Shown piece after piece: positions 1 to 7,711 of a DNA stretch of 15,018 bases. The DNA is from JAVBNJ01 sp031551625 (GTDB lineage Bacteria > Bacteroidota > Bacteroidia > Bacteroidales > UBA932). Every line of letters begins with the position of its first letter. Position 1 is the stretch's first letter. The notes beneath the pieces are model-generated. The model ran no database searches and was not told the origin of the DNA. It worked only from the letters and a program-made list of their open reading frames with translations. Both the position numbers and the translations under genes were made by a program. The stretch covers positions 1 through 15,018 of the forward strand of contig JAVBNJ010000051.1 in the NCBI GenBank assembly GCA_031551625.1. Reading direction: 5' to 3'.

Positions 1-72
1 ATCAACAGCTTTAATCATTTGCCAATAGCCAATATACGGCAAAAAATAAGGTTGCATAATGGCTAATTTCAT
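1..72 (-). CDS. WbqC-like family protein, N-terminal fragment
   Basis: The first 24 codons of a gene that runs off the window edge. The peptide begins MKLAIMQPYFLPYIGYWQ, which matches the highly conserved start of the WbqC-like family (PF08889), proteins commonly found in O-antigen and capsule clusters. Their biochemical role is poorly defined; they are often placed beside aminosugar aminotransferases and formyl- or acyltransferases. The frame is open to base 1. The ATG lies 12 nt downstream of the formyltransferase stop, so it is very probably the next gene of the same operon. Family assignment rests on the N-terminal motif only; nothing can be said about the rest of the protein. Confidence 0.8.
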   Translation of the reverse strand, partial: MKLAIMQPYFLPYIGYWQMIKAVD

Positions 73-84
73 AACATGTGTTGA

Positions 85-945
85 TTAAGATAACTGTTTT
101 GTTTCACTTTTTGTTATCAATAATGTTCCATCGTGGAACGATAAAAATTGTTGATTATTCTTCATTTCTATTTCTCCAACTTTAGATAAAGCTCTATTGC
201 TGATAATTTCGGCTTTCCAAATAATAAAAACACTTTTTTCATTTGCAATATAAGCACCATGATATGGCATTGAAACACCCCGAATTAAATTATATGCATT
301 TTTTATACTCCCTTCAAGATTCATTCTACATTGAGATGGTCTAAGTTTTCCATAGTAACTTCCTTCTACTTTATTTTGTTCAATACCTTTGTATCCATTA
401 ACAACTTGTTCTACAGCCTCACACATAACAGTCTGATACATTTTTGTCCAAATTTGTTGTAAATCGGACACGTACATCTGGTCTGACAGTGGAATTCTTT
501 TTTGCAAAACAATATTACCTGTATCAGCAGTTTCATCAATGAAATGAATGGTTATTCCTGTTTCTTGTTCTCCGTTAATAATTGGCCAATGTTGTGGAGC
601 CATTCCTCTATAATATGGTAATAATGAAGGATGTAAATTCAAACATCCCATACGCGGAATTTCTATAATTTCTTTTTTTATTAATTTCTCAAAATGTGCT
701 GTTATTAATAAATCCGGCTGTTTTTCTTTTATTTTATCTACTACATTTTGAGAATTTATATCTTTTTCCCTTATATATTCTATTCCATTGGAAATAGTTG
801 TGTTTTCAAGTCGTTTATGAATGGTGTTATTATACAAAGGACTAACAACAAGAGAAATATTATATCCTTCTTTAATTAAAGAAGAAAGAACGATGTTGCT
901 AAAAGCATCTTCTCCCAAAAATACAATTGTTGCCTTTTTATCCAT
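85..945 (-). CDS. Sugar N-formyltransferase (methionyl-tRNA formyltransferase fold)
   Basis: Predicted cytosolic enzyme moving a formyl group from N10-formyltetrahydrofolate to an amino group, here most likely a nucleotide-linked aminosugar. The N-terminal Rossmann-type domain covers about residues 5-170. The catalytic triad is visible: Asn103 and His105 in the NLHPSLLP block and Asp141 in ADTGNI. The 38-residue spacing from Asn to Asp is the same as in E. coli Fmt (Asn106-Asp144). A C-terminal domain fills about residues 200-280. The length of 286 aa is shorter than Fmt (about 315 aa) and fits sugar formyltransferases such as VioF, WlaRD and ArnA-N. Its ATG overlaps the end of the adenylation gene by 8 nt (ATGGATAA), implying translational coupling. 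The gene is strikingly A+T-rich. The neighbouring VioA-like aminotransferase makes a 4-amino-4,6-dideoxysugar a reasonable substrate; this is inference. A housekeeping Fmt role is unlikely given length and context. Confidence 0.88.
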   Translation of the reverse strand: MDKKATIVFLGEDAFSNIVLSSLIKEGYNISLVVSPLYNNTIHKRLENTTISNGIEYIREKDINSQNVVDKIKEKQPDLLITAHFEKLIKKEIIEIPRMGCLNLHPSLLPYYRGMAPQHWPIINGEQETGITIHFIDETADTGNIVLQKRIPLSDQMYVSDLQQIWTKMYQTVMCEAVEQVVNGYKGIEQNKVEGSYYGKLRPSQCRMNLEGSIKNAYNLIRGVSMPYHGAYIANEKSVFIIWKAEIISNRALSKVGEIEMKNNQQFLSFHDGTLLITKSETKQLS

Positions 946-2464
946 TAATTTCTTTGTTCAATTTTAACCGGTCAATCTTTCCATTGGCATTCATCGGCAT
1001 CTTGTCTATTCTTGCATATTTTGTCGGAATCATATACTTTGGCAAACTTTGCCCAATTTGTTTGCGAAAATCTGCCGCTGTTATTTCCGTTTCATTTTCA
1101 TAAATAAGCACAATGTCTTTACTTTGCTGTTGATAGACTACGCATCCGTTGGAAACCAGTTTCAAGGTATTTACCACCACATGCTCAATTTCTCCCAGTT
1201 CGATGCGGTATCCCAAGTGTTTCACCAACGTATCCCTGCGTCCTTTGAACATGATTTCCCCACGTTCATTTTCCATCACAATATCTCCGGTGCGGTAAAT
1301 AATTTCGGGATATTTTGTGTTTAATGGATTTTGTGTGAATGCGGCATTGGTCTTTTCCCAATTGTTATAATAACCCATGGCCAAAGAAGTTCCACGCACG
1401 CAAAGTTCTCCTTCTGTTCCTTGTTGGCATTGTTGGTTATTTTCATCAAGAATCAATAGTGAAGTATTGCGGCAAGCAAATCCGATGGGTAACGGTTCAC
1501 TATCCTCAAACTCACGGTCTACAACGTAATAAGTACAATCCAACGTAATTTCAATCGGGCCGTATAAATTTACAAATTTTGTATCGGGCAAATGTTTGTG
1601 CCAATAGTTGTATTGCTTGGTAGGCAACACTTCTCCGGCAAACCACACTGTTTTGAGTGTAGGCAATGCTATTTTACTCAACAAATCCATGTTGGCAATA
1701 TTCACCATGATGGTTGGCACCCAAAAGATATAGGAAACATTTTCCTTTTGCAGTATTTCCAGAATTTTGATTGGAAAAGCCGATAAATGTTCGGGAAGCA
1801 ACACCATCGTACTTCCTTTCGACATCAACATGCACAACTCATGGCTGTATATGTCAAATATAACCGGAGAGAGCGAACCGATGATTTCATGGTCTCCGAT
1901 TTTTAACGTTTCAACGCTCCATTCTGTAAAATCAAAAAAACTTTTATGATTTAAAACAACACCTTTCGGCGTTCCGGTTGAACCGGAAGTATTGATAATG
2001 CAATAAGGGTCGGTATCTATCAGATGGGAAATTCTTTTTAATAAAATTTCTTCTTGTTTTTCATCAAAAGTATATTCATCATCCACCAAACAAACTTTTA
2101 TGGTCGCAGGAATAATAGCTTTTACCTGTTCAAAATATTGTTTATTGGTAATAAACAGCACCGGTTCAACCAATGCCAAAATATTGCTGATACGTTCGGT
2201 CGGCGCTTTTACATCCAGATTCATGTAAATATTTCCGCTGTAGGTAATCGCCATATCGGCCACCACTGTATCTATCGATTTTGGCAAATAAACAGCAATA
2301 GGAGTGTTGGTTGTATCTGCTTGTTTGACCAAAGCATTAGCTAAAGACACCGCAGATCGGTGTAGTTGTTCGAAAGTGATTTTTTTGTCGCCTTCAATAA
2401 CAGCTGTTTTTGCAGGAATTCTTTTTACTGTTTCTAAAAAATATTCAATTAAATTTATGCGCAT
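938..2464 (-). CDS. Stand-alone amino-acid adenylation enzyme (AMP-binding, DltA/NRPS A-domain type)
   Basis: ANL-superfamily adenylating enzyme of 508 aa expected to activate a carboxylic acid as the acyl-AMP. Core motifs are complete: the P-loop-like A3 INTSGSTGTPKG (about 158-168), A5 NLYGPIE (299-305), A7 YRTGD (390-394), A8 with FKGRRD and GYRIELGEIE (about 407-428), and the A10 lysine in NANGKIDR (Lys496). In the A4 region FDIYSHE, Asp204 sits where NRPS domains and DltA hold the aspartate that binds the substrate alpha-amino group, so an amino acid is the likely substrate. No condensation, carrier or thioesterase domain follows. The start lies 4 nt after the aminotransferase stop and the end overlaps the formyltransferase start. 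I infer a role in aminoacyl decoration of a polysaccharide. The acceptor or carrier protein is not in the window, and the exact amino acid cannot be read reliably. Confidence 0.87.
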   Translation of the reverse strand: MRINLIEYFLETVKRIPAKTAVIEGDKKITFEQLHRSAVSLANALVKQADTTNTPIAVYLPKSIDTVVADMAITYSGNIYMNLDVKAPTERISNILALVEPVLFITNKQYFEQVKAIIPATIKVCLVDDEYTFDEKQEEILLKRISHLIDTDPYCIINTSGSTGTPKGVVLNHKSFFDFTEWSVETLKIGDHEIIGSLSPVIFDIYSHELCMLMSKGSTMVLLPEHLSAFPIKILEILQKENVSYIFWVPTIMVNIANMDLLSKIALPTLKTVWFAGEVLPTKQYNYWHKHLPDTKFVNLYGPIEITLDCTYYVVDREFEDSEPLPIGFACRNTSLLILDENNQQCQQGTEGELCVRGTSLAMGYYNNWEKTNAAFTQNPLNTKYPEIIYRTGDIVMENERGEIMFKGRRDTLVKHLGYRIELGEIEHVVVNTLKLVSNGCVVYQQQSKDIVLIYENETEITAADFRKQIGQSLPKYMIPTKYARIDKMPMNANGKIDRLKLNKEING

Positions 2465-2468
2465 AAAT

Positions 2469-3584
2469 TTATTTTCCTTTGATTACACTAACTACTCTTT
2501 CAATCTCTTCTTCCGTCAATTCATGATGCATCGGCAAACAAATTACCCCATTCGCCAGTTTCGTTGCATTCGGCAAATTTTCTCTGGCTGATGATGGAAG
2601 TCCGCTATAGGTAGGGAAATCGCTGATCAACGGATAAAAATAACGACGTCCGAAAATATTATTTACTTTCAACTTTTCATACAAAGCATCGCGGCTCATG
2701 CCATATTCCGCTTCATTTACCAACATGGGAAAGTAAGAATGAGTATGTTCTACACCCGGTATCACTTCCATAAATGAAAGTCCTTTTATACTTTCTAATG
2801 ATTGTCTGTAAAGCGATTCCACTGCTTTGCGTTTTGCGATGAATTGATCAACATGTTTCAATTCCAGCAACCCATAAGCAGAACGGATTTCATCCATTTT
2901 TGCATTAATACCCGGAGCTACTACGGTTGTTTCATCTTCAAAACCGAAATTTTTCAAGTAATCAATGCGTTTTTTTGTTTCTGCATCGTGGCAAATCAAT
3001 GCTCCGCCTTCAATGGTGTTGTACACTTTTGTTGCATGAAAACTCAATGTGCTCATGTCTCCGGCATTCAAAATCGATTTCCCATTAACTTTAACACCAA
3101 AAGCGTGTGCTGCATCATAAATAACTTTCAACCCATATTTATTTGCAATTTGCTGGATACGTTCAGTATCACAAGGAGTACCGTAAACATGCACCGGCAT
3201 AATGGCAGTGGTCTGAGGTGTTATTGCCGCTTCGATTTTGTTCGGATCTATGTTTCCCGTCTTCGGGTCAATATCTACAAACACCGGTTTAATACCGTTC
3301 CACCACAATGAATGTGTTGTTGCTACAAAGCTATAAGGAGTGGTAATAACTTCACCGGTTATGCGCAATGCCTGCAAAGCTGTAATAAGCGGTAAGGTTC
3401 CATTCGTAAAAAGGCTGATATATTTTACCCCTAAATATTCGCACAAGGCTTTCTCTAATTCCTGATGATAATGACCATTGTTGGTAATCCATTTGCGCCC
3501 CCAGATATCTTGCAGATAGGGGATAAGTTCATCCAACGGTGGTAATGCCGGCTGGGTAACTAATATTGGCTTATTTTCTTTCAT
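2469..3584 (-). CDS. DegT/DnrJ/EryC1/StrS aminotransferase, VioA-like
   Basis: PLP-dependent sugar aminotransferase of 371 aa, the normal length for the family. It would convert a nucleotide-linked 4-keto-6-deoxysugar to the 4-amino sugar with glutamate as donor. Visible motifs: the N-terminal PILVTQPALPPLDE and the WITNNG region (about 32-37), NGTLPLITALQAL (61-73), ITTPYSFVATTHS (80-92), Asp157 in IYDAAHA (pyridine nitrogen contact) and Lys186 in SFHATKVYNTIEGG (Schiff base). The start of the protein resembles E. coli VioA (dTDP-4-amino-4,6-dideoxyglucose transaminase), but substrate is inferred from recalled similarity and from the formyltransferase next door. An 84-nt gap to upxY holds a small palindrome (arms GAACC/GGTTC at 3638-3649) without a T-run. 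The following gene begins 4 nt after the stop. Confidence 0.92.
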   Translation of the reverse strand: MKENKPILVTQPALPPLDELIPYLQDIWGRKWITNNGHYHQELEKALCEYLGVKYISLFTNGTLPLITALQALRITGEVITTPYSFVATTHSLWWNGIKPVFVDIDPKTGNIDPNKIEAAITPQTTAIMPVHVYGTPCDTERIQQIANKYGLKVIYDAAHAFGVKVNGKSILNAGDMSTLSFHATKVYNTIEGGALICHDAETKKRIDYLKNFGFEDETTVVAPGINAKMDEIRSAYGLLELKHVDQFIAKRKAVESLYRQSLESIKGLSFMEVIPGVEHTHSYFPMLVNEAEYGMSRDALYEKLKVNNIFGRRYFYPLISDFPTYSGLPSSARENLPNATKLANGVICLPMHHELTEEEIERVVSVIKGK

Positions 3585-3668
3585 CTTCTATTTTTCTACA
3601 GCTTCGCCACGTCACTCCCATTTCCATGCGAGCAACCGAACCAAGGTTCAGCTAAGATTAATTTCATT

Positions 3669-4181
3669 TCAAATTTCTTCTACACTTCCGGACTGCATCT
3701 CCACTAGCAAACTGCAGCCCAAACTTTCTATCTCCACTGCGATACGCTTGGTACCGCGGAATTCTGTCAATACGCCGGCTCTACCTCTCAAAGCACCCCG
3801 CACAATGCGTACACGTAGCCCTACTTCGAGTTTACCGGTCACCACCGCCACATGTTCTTCGCCGGCTACAATAAGGCGGATAGTTTCTATTTCCTCGTTG
3901 CGAACAATAGCCGGTTGCCGTCCGAAATGCACCATCGTTACAATATTTGGGTGCTGAGCTGCCGTCATTGTTTCGGCCAACGTAGCGCGGATAAAAAGAT
4001 ACGATTTGAACAACGGTTCTTCTACCTTCTTTCTCCGGTCGCTCCACTGCTTGATAGTAGTTACTGTCGGGAGATATAGCTCGTAGCCTTTTTCCTTCAA
4101 CGCTTCTAATGCACGCTTCTCTGCACGCGGCTTAGTATATAACACCCGCCATTGTGACATCTCCTCTTTCGGTTGTTGCAT
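3669..4181 (-). CDS. UpxY-type NusG-like transcription antiterminator
   Basis: A 170-aa NusG paralogue. The N-terminal NGN domain (about 9-110) includes QWRVLYTKPRAEKRALEAL and the block EEPLFKSYLFIRA (about 54-66). A C-terminal KOW-like domain (about 123-165) contains GLRVRIVRGALRGRAGVL. UpxY proteins are encoded first in Bacteroides capsule loci, act on the 5' leader of their own operon and let RNA polymerase read through the long transcript. That position fits here: a consensus promoter lies about 50 nt upstream and polysaccharide genes follow. The usual second gene, upxZ, is absent; the aminotransferase comes next. Two in-frame starts are possible (4181, and Met8 at 4160); the purine-rich GAGGAG abuts the second ATG too closely to serve it, so I keep the first. 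Confidence 0.9.
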   Translation of the reverse strand: MQQPKEEMSQWRVLYTKPRAEKRALEALKEKGYELYLPTVTTIKQWSDRRKKVEEPLFKSYLFIRATLAETMTAAQHPNIVTMVHFGRQPAIVRNEEIETIRLIVAGEEHVAVVTGKLEVGLRVRIVRGALRGRAGVLTEFRGTKRIAVEIESLGCSLLVEMQSGSVEEI

Positions 4182-4237
4182 AAAACGACGTTAGCTGTTC
4201 AGGTTTATCTACTAAAAACAGGTTCTAATCTATCTTA

Positions 4238-4268
4238 CAAAGGTATACAAAAAAAATAAGCCTTGCAA
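4238..4268 (-). promoter_or_regulatory. Bacteroidetes-type promoter for the UpxY polysaccharide operon
   Basis: On the minus strand a perfect -7 element TACCTTTG (4238-4245) is preceded after 20 nt by TTG (4266-4268), matching the Bacteroides sigma-ABfr consensus TTG-N19/20-TAnnTTTG. Transcription would start near 4231, giving a leader of about 50 nt before upxY. The region has no evident invertible-promoter arrangement of the kind controlling Bacteroides fragilis capsules. Confidence 0.72.
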
Positions 4269-4346
4269 GCATAAACTTAGTAAAAAATTTTATTGTCTTC
4301 TCATATATTAGCATTACTCACAGCAAGCCGCGATAGACAAGGCTTA
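4257..4346. repeat. Spaced 9-bp inverted repeat overlapping the upxY promoter -33 region
   Basis: TAAGCCTTG at 4257-4265 is the exact reverse complement of CAAGGCTTA at 4338-4346, with 72 nt between. The first arm fills the spacer next to the TTG element of the operon promoter. It could be a regulator site, a chance match, or a very weak analogue of the repeats that flank invertible capsule promoters, but the arms are shorter than those I know for such systems and the promoter is not enclosed by them. Confidence 0.3.
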
Positions 4347-4377
4347 GCCGTTTGCGTGGAATTTTTTCACGCTTTCT

Positions 4378-4401
4378 GTTGTTTCATAAATATGAAACAA
4401 C
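4378..4401. repeat. 24-nt near-perfect palindrome (11-bp arms, AA centre)
   Basis: GTTGTTTCATA (4378-4388) and TATGAAACAAC (4391-4401) are exact inverted copies separated by AA. It sits 31 nt beyond the stop of the oxidoreductase gene and 196 nt before upxY. It could form the hairpin of a terminator for the oxidoreductase, but no T-run follows on the minus strand, so an operator for a dimeric regulator is an equal possibility. A weaker hairpin (GCGTG 4354-4358 with CACGC 4368-4372) is adjacent. The rest of 4182-4432 holds the upxY leader and promoter; I see no gene in it. Confidence 0.6.
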
Positions 4402-4432
4402 AATATAGTACTTATACTTTTCTCTTTTAAAA

Positions 4433-7400
4433 TTACTTGAATGCCATTTCGCTCAATCCTTTTCCGGAGAGTTTCAGTTCATGGAAATAATCGGGAACGG
4501 GCTTGCCTTGCAATGCGTCTACATATAATTTGGCAATGTACTGGCTAAGCATAAAGCCGTGACCGCGCATCCCGATAAACAACCCGAGTTCCGGATCGAC
4601 AATGTAGCGTGGTTCCACATAATAGCCCGACCATACCGCTTGCAAGCCTACACCTGAGAATTTTGGAACCCAGTTGGCAAATACTTCGGAGATTATTTCC
4701 AAGAATTCCAGCGAATTTGTTTTCAGATTTTTGTCGGTTTCCAAGGCATCAATGGCGGGAGAGGCGCAGCCGATAATTTGTCCCGTTTCGGCTAATTGCT
4801 GTCCGTACACGGCTGAGAATCCATGGTACTTCCGGCGGTCGATAAGCATATCGAGTGGCGCACCATTCTTACCGATAAGCGGCATGCGGCGTGTAATAAA
4901 CGCTTGGTGCTTTACCGGATACAAACCGGTTTCGATACCTACTTTTTGTGCAAATTCGTTGGCTTTTGCACCCAATGCATTAATGAATAATTCAGTGTGA
5001 TATTCGATGTATTCTCCTTTATGATTCATCACAATCACACGATATTCCTTTCCTGTTTTTTCGACATCAATTACTCTGGAGTCTTCCAATACTGTACCAC
5101 CGTTTTTGATGCCGATACGGCGCAACATTTCCATCGTCTTACCGGGCGTGGCGTGCCAGCAATTATTTGTAATTAGTGCATGGCTATATGTTTTGCAATC
5201 CGGATTAAATTCCGGCGAAATTTCTTTGCAAAAATCTTTGGCATCCACCATATACGCATCCGACCATGCTTTCGAAGCCTCTAGCGCTTGACACGTAGCT
5301 TCGTCGTGCGCGAAGTTGACATACCGGATAGGCGTGAAATCAATGTTGCCGACTTGTTGCAGCTCTTTGAATAGTTGTAGATTTTGGGCGGCAATTTCTG
5401 CTAAGGCCGGCAAGCTGAAAGCCGGACGTCCCCCCGCAATATTGCGCCACGAGCCGCCACGTTCGTCGTTTACCATGACCGGTTTCAATCCGGCTTCGGC
5501 TAAGTAACGGAACAACGATGAACCGGCAATCCCTCCTCCGGCTACAAACGACGCCACTTTCACTACTTTCCGCTCCGGCGTAAAAACTTGTTCATGCACG
5601 GTTTTCGGATACAATTCCGCCATGCAGATTGGGTTGGCCATCGGGCCGCGAGGCGTAGCATCGCCGGTAACTTCAATGCCATATTCGCGCACCAATTGTT
5701 TCACGCGGAGAATGCAGCGTTTTCCTCGACAAGGCCCCATCCCCAAGCGGGTAATGTGTTTCAGCTCGTCCACCGAAATGAATTTGCGGTCGCCAATTTG
5801 TTTCAAAATAGTTTCGGCATTCACATCCTCGCAGTGGCAAATATATACACGGGCATCGCTCTTTTCTTTAGAAGGCGATAACTGCAGCGGGGTAGGATAA
5901 TTTTCTTTTATAATAAAACCGCGCACACCCAGCATTGCTTCGCCTTCGGGCGAACTCACTTTCACGCGAGCTACATTGGTCTTATTTGATTTTTTTAGAA
6001 TTTTTTCAATCACCCCTTCGCCTACTTTTTGGCCTTGGTTGTTTACCAAAAACACTTCGGCGCCTTCGTTGGCCTCGTATTCAATAGGCAGGAACACCCA
6101 TTGTTTTTCCAAGTTGTAACCGAAAATAGCCAAACCCGGACATTGGTATACGCAATCCATGCAACCGATACACTTTTCGTAATCGATATGCGGCACCGTA
6201 CTGGTCGACGATTTGGTAATAGCGCCGTATTTACAGGCAAACGAACAGGGGTTGCAGGCAAAGCCATACAAACAATCAATCTGCACAAAACCTTTGCTCA
6301 TCATGCGTGCTGCCGATGGGCGGAAAGGCGCTTCAATCACACGCGTGGGGTGTTGTTGCGAGTCGATATATTCTTTGGAGATGCTCAGGTAGTCGTCATT
6401 ATTGAAACGAACCATCAACGCTTGCAAAATTTCGTAAGCGCATTGTTTGCCACGTAACACTGCACTGGTGCCTTCGCCGATACGAATTGCATCGCCTACG
6501 CCGTGGCAATTCCGCCCAAATAATTCATTACCTTTTATCAATAATTGATTGTCGGGAATAAGGCCGGTGCATATGTTAATAGTATCGATTCCTTCCACCA
6601 ATTGCTCGGTGCCGGGAACGGGTTTGAAGTTCTCGCATTTTGCAATGACTGCTCCCGTAACGCCGGTGCGGTTTTTATTAGGAATGGCTTCTAATAAAAT
6701 ATGCGAAGTCATAATAGGAATACCCAAGCGGCGCACACGGTTGGCCTGTACGGGAAATCCACCTTCGCGTGGTTGCGCTTCGATGATCGCTTTCACCGTT
6801 GCACCCGCTTGCATGGCTTGATACGACGTGAGATAGCCGATGTTTCCGGCGCCTACCGTCAAAATATTTTTGCCCAACAACGTCAATTCGTTGTTCATCA
6901 TCTTCTGCACCACAGCAGCGGTGTAAACGCCCGGCAGGTCGTCGTTTTTGAAAGCCGGCATAAATGGTACGGCGCCTGTGGCAATTACCAAATGTTGTGC
7001 ATCAACAAAAAAGACTTCTTCTGTCAACATATTTTTTACGGCTAGCCTGTTTCCTTCCAAGATGTCCCACACCGAAGAATTTAAAAGAATACCGTCTAAA
7101 CTGTCGCCTGCTAAAGTTTTCGCAATATCGAACCCGCGCATGCCGCCAAATTTTTTTTCTTTTTCGAAGAAAAAAAACTGGTGCGTCTGCATCAGGAATT
7201 GGCCGCCAATATTATCGTTATTGTCTAAAACAATATTTTGTACGTTGTATTTATTCAGCTCTTCGCGCACAGCCAGCCCCGCAGGACCTGCGCCGATAAT
7301 GGCCACAGTGGTTTTATAAATTTTCCATGGCTGATTGGGTTTTGGAGCTACCGGTGCCGGGCTGTAATTTTGTGGGATACGCGCCACTTCCCTTATGCCA

Positions 7401-7654
7401 TCCACTTTCGTGATACAAATTCGCTTGATTTTTCCATCCACCAGCATTTCGCAAGCACCACACTTTCCGATACCGCATTCCAAGCTACGTTCGCGATGTT
7501 CTAAACTATGGCTGTGCACCGGAAATCCCGCCTGATGCATAGCTGCTGCAATTGTAAAACCTTTTTGTCCGGTAATTTTTTGACCTTCGAAAATAAATTC
7601 CACCTTATCATCGGTAGGAATATCCAAAATGGGGTGCTTCTTTATCTGATGCAT
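4433..7654 (-). CDS. Fused multi-cofactor flavoprotein oxidoreductase (HcnA-HcnB-ferredoxin-HcnC type)
   Basis: One 1073-aa chain with modules in this order. (1) A [2Fe-2S] ferredoxin-like domain, about 15-95, with Cys60, Cys65, Cys68, Cys80. (2) A pyridine-nucleotide-disulfide type FAD domain, about 115-450, with FAD motif GAGPAG (121-126), the ATG block (225-227) and a second dinucleotide motif GAGNIG (268-273). (3) Two [4Fe-4S] motifs, Cys461/467/470/474 and Cys495/498/501/505. (4) A BFD-like [2Fe-2S] motif, Cys606/608/642/647. (5) A D-amino-acid-oxidase-like FAD domain, about 697-1060, with GGGIAG (706-711). Separate subunits of this design form hydrogen cyanide synthase (HcnABC), octopine/nopaline oxidases, D-hydroxyproline dehydrogenase and archaeal dye-linked proline dehydrogenase. 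I infer an amine or imino-acid dehydrogenase passing electrons along an internal chain; the substrate is unknown. It is probably cytosolic, with no signal peptide. The gene sits alone behind its own likely promoter. Confidence 0.9.
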   Translation of the reverse strand: MHQIKKHPILDIPTDDKVEFIFEGQKITGQKGFTIAAAMHQAGFPVHSHSLEHRERSLECGIGKCGACEMLVDGKIKRICITKVDGIREVARIPQNYSPAPVAPKPNQPWKIYKTTVAIIGAGPAGLAVREELNKYNVQNIVLDNNDNIGGQFLMQTHQFFFFEKEKKFGGMRGFDIAKTLAGDSLDGILLNSSVWDILEGNRLAVKNMLTEEVFFVDAQHLVIATGAVPFMPAFKNDDLPGVYTAAVVQKMMNNELTLLGKNILTVGAGNIGYLTSYQAMQAGATVKAIIEAQPREGGFPVQANRVRRLGIPIMTSHILLEAIPNKNRTGVTGAVIAKCENFKPVPGTEQLVEGIDTINICTGLIPDNQLLIKGNELFGRNCHGVGDAIRIGEGTSAVLRGKQCAYEILQALMVRFNNDDYLSISKEYIDSQQHPTRVIEAPFRPSAARMMSKGFVQIDCLYGFACNPCSFACKYGAITKSSTSTVPHIDYEKCIGCMDCVYQCPGLAIFGYNLEKQWVFLPIEYEANEGAEVFLVNNQGQKVGEGVIEKILKKSNKTNVARVKVSSPEGEAMLGVRGFIIKENYPTPLQLSPSKEKSDARVYICHCEDVNAETILKQIGDRKFISVDELKHITRLGMGPCRGKRCILRVKQLVREYGIEVTGDATPRGPMANPICMAELYPKTVHEQVFTPERKVVKVASFVAGGGIAGSSLFRYLAEAGLKPVMVNDERGGSWRNIAGGRPAFSLPALAEIAAQNLQLFKELQQVGNIDFTPIRYVNFAHDEATCQALEASKAWSDAYMVDAKDFCKEISPEFNPDCKTYSHALITNNCWHATPGKTMEMLRRIGIKNGGTVLEDSRVIDVEKTGKEYRVIVMNHKGEYIEYHTELFINALGAKANEFAQKVGIETGLYPVKHQAFITRRMPLIGKNGAPLDMLIDRRKYHGFSAVYGQQLAETGQIIGCASPAIDALETDKNLKTNSLEFLEIISEVFANWVPKFSGVGLQAVWSGYYVEPRYIVDPELGLFIGMRGHGFMLSQYIAKLYVDALQGKPVPDYFHELKLSGKGLSEMAFK

Positions 7655-7711
7655 ATACTGGTTATTTTAGGTTCGTTTACAAAGCAACTATATGTTTACA
7701 AAAACGTACCT

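Noticed and set aside
2802..3311. Plus-strand frame of 169 codons opposite the aminotransferase
   Set aside because: It is antisense to the PLP-lysine region of a clear DegT-family gene, with Cys/Phe-rich shadow composition.
4182..4432. Invertible capsule promoter of the Mpi type
   Set aside because: The inverted repeats found are short (9 and 11 bp), do not enclose the promoter, and no recombinase gene is in the window.
6029..6457. Plus-strand frame of 142 codons within the fused oxidoreductase gene
   Set aside because: It is antisense to conserved iron-sulfur motifs, has no ribosome binding context and no recognisable fold.
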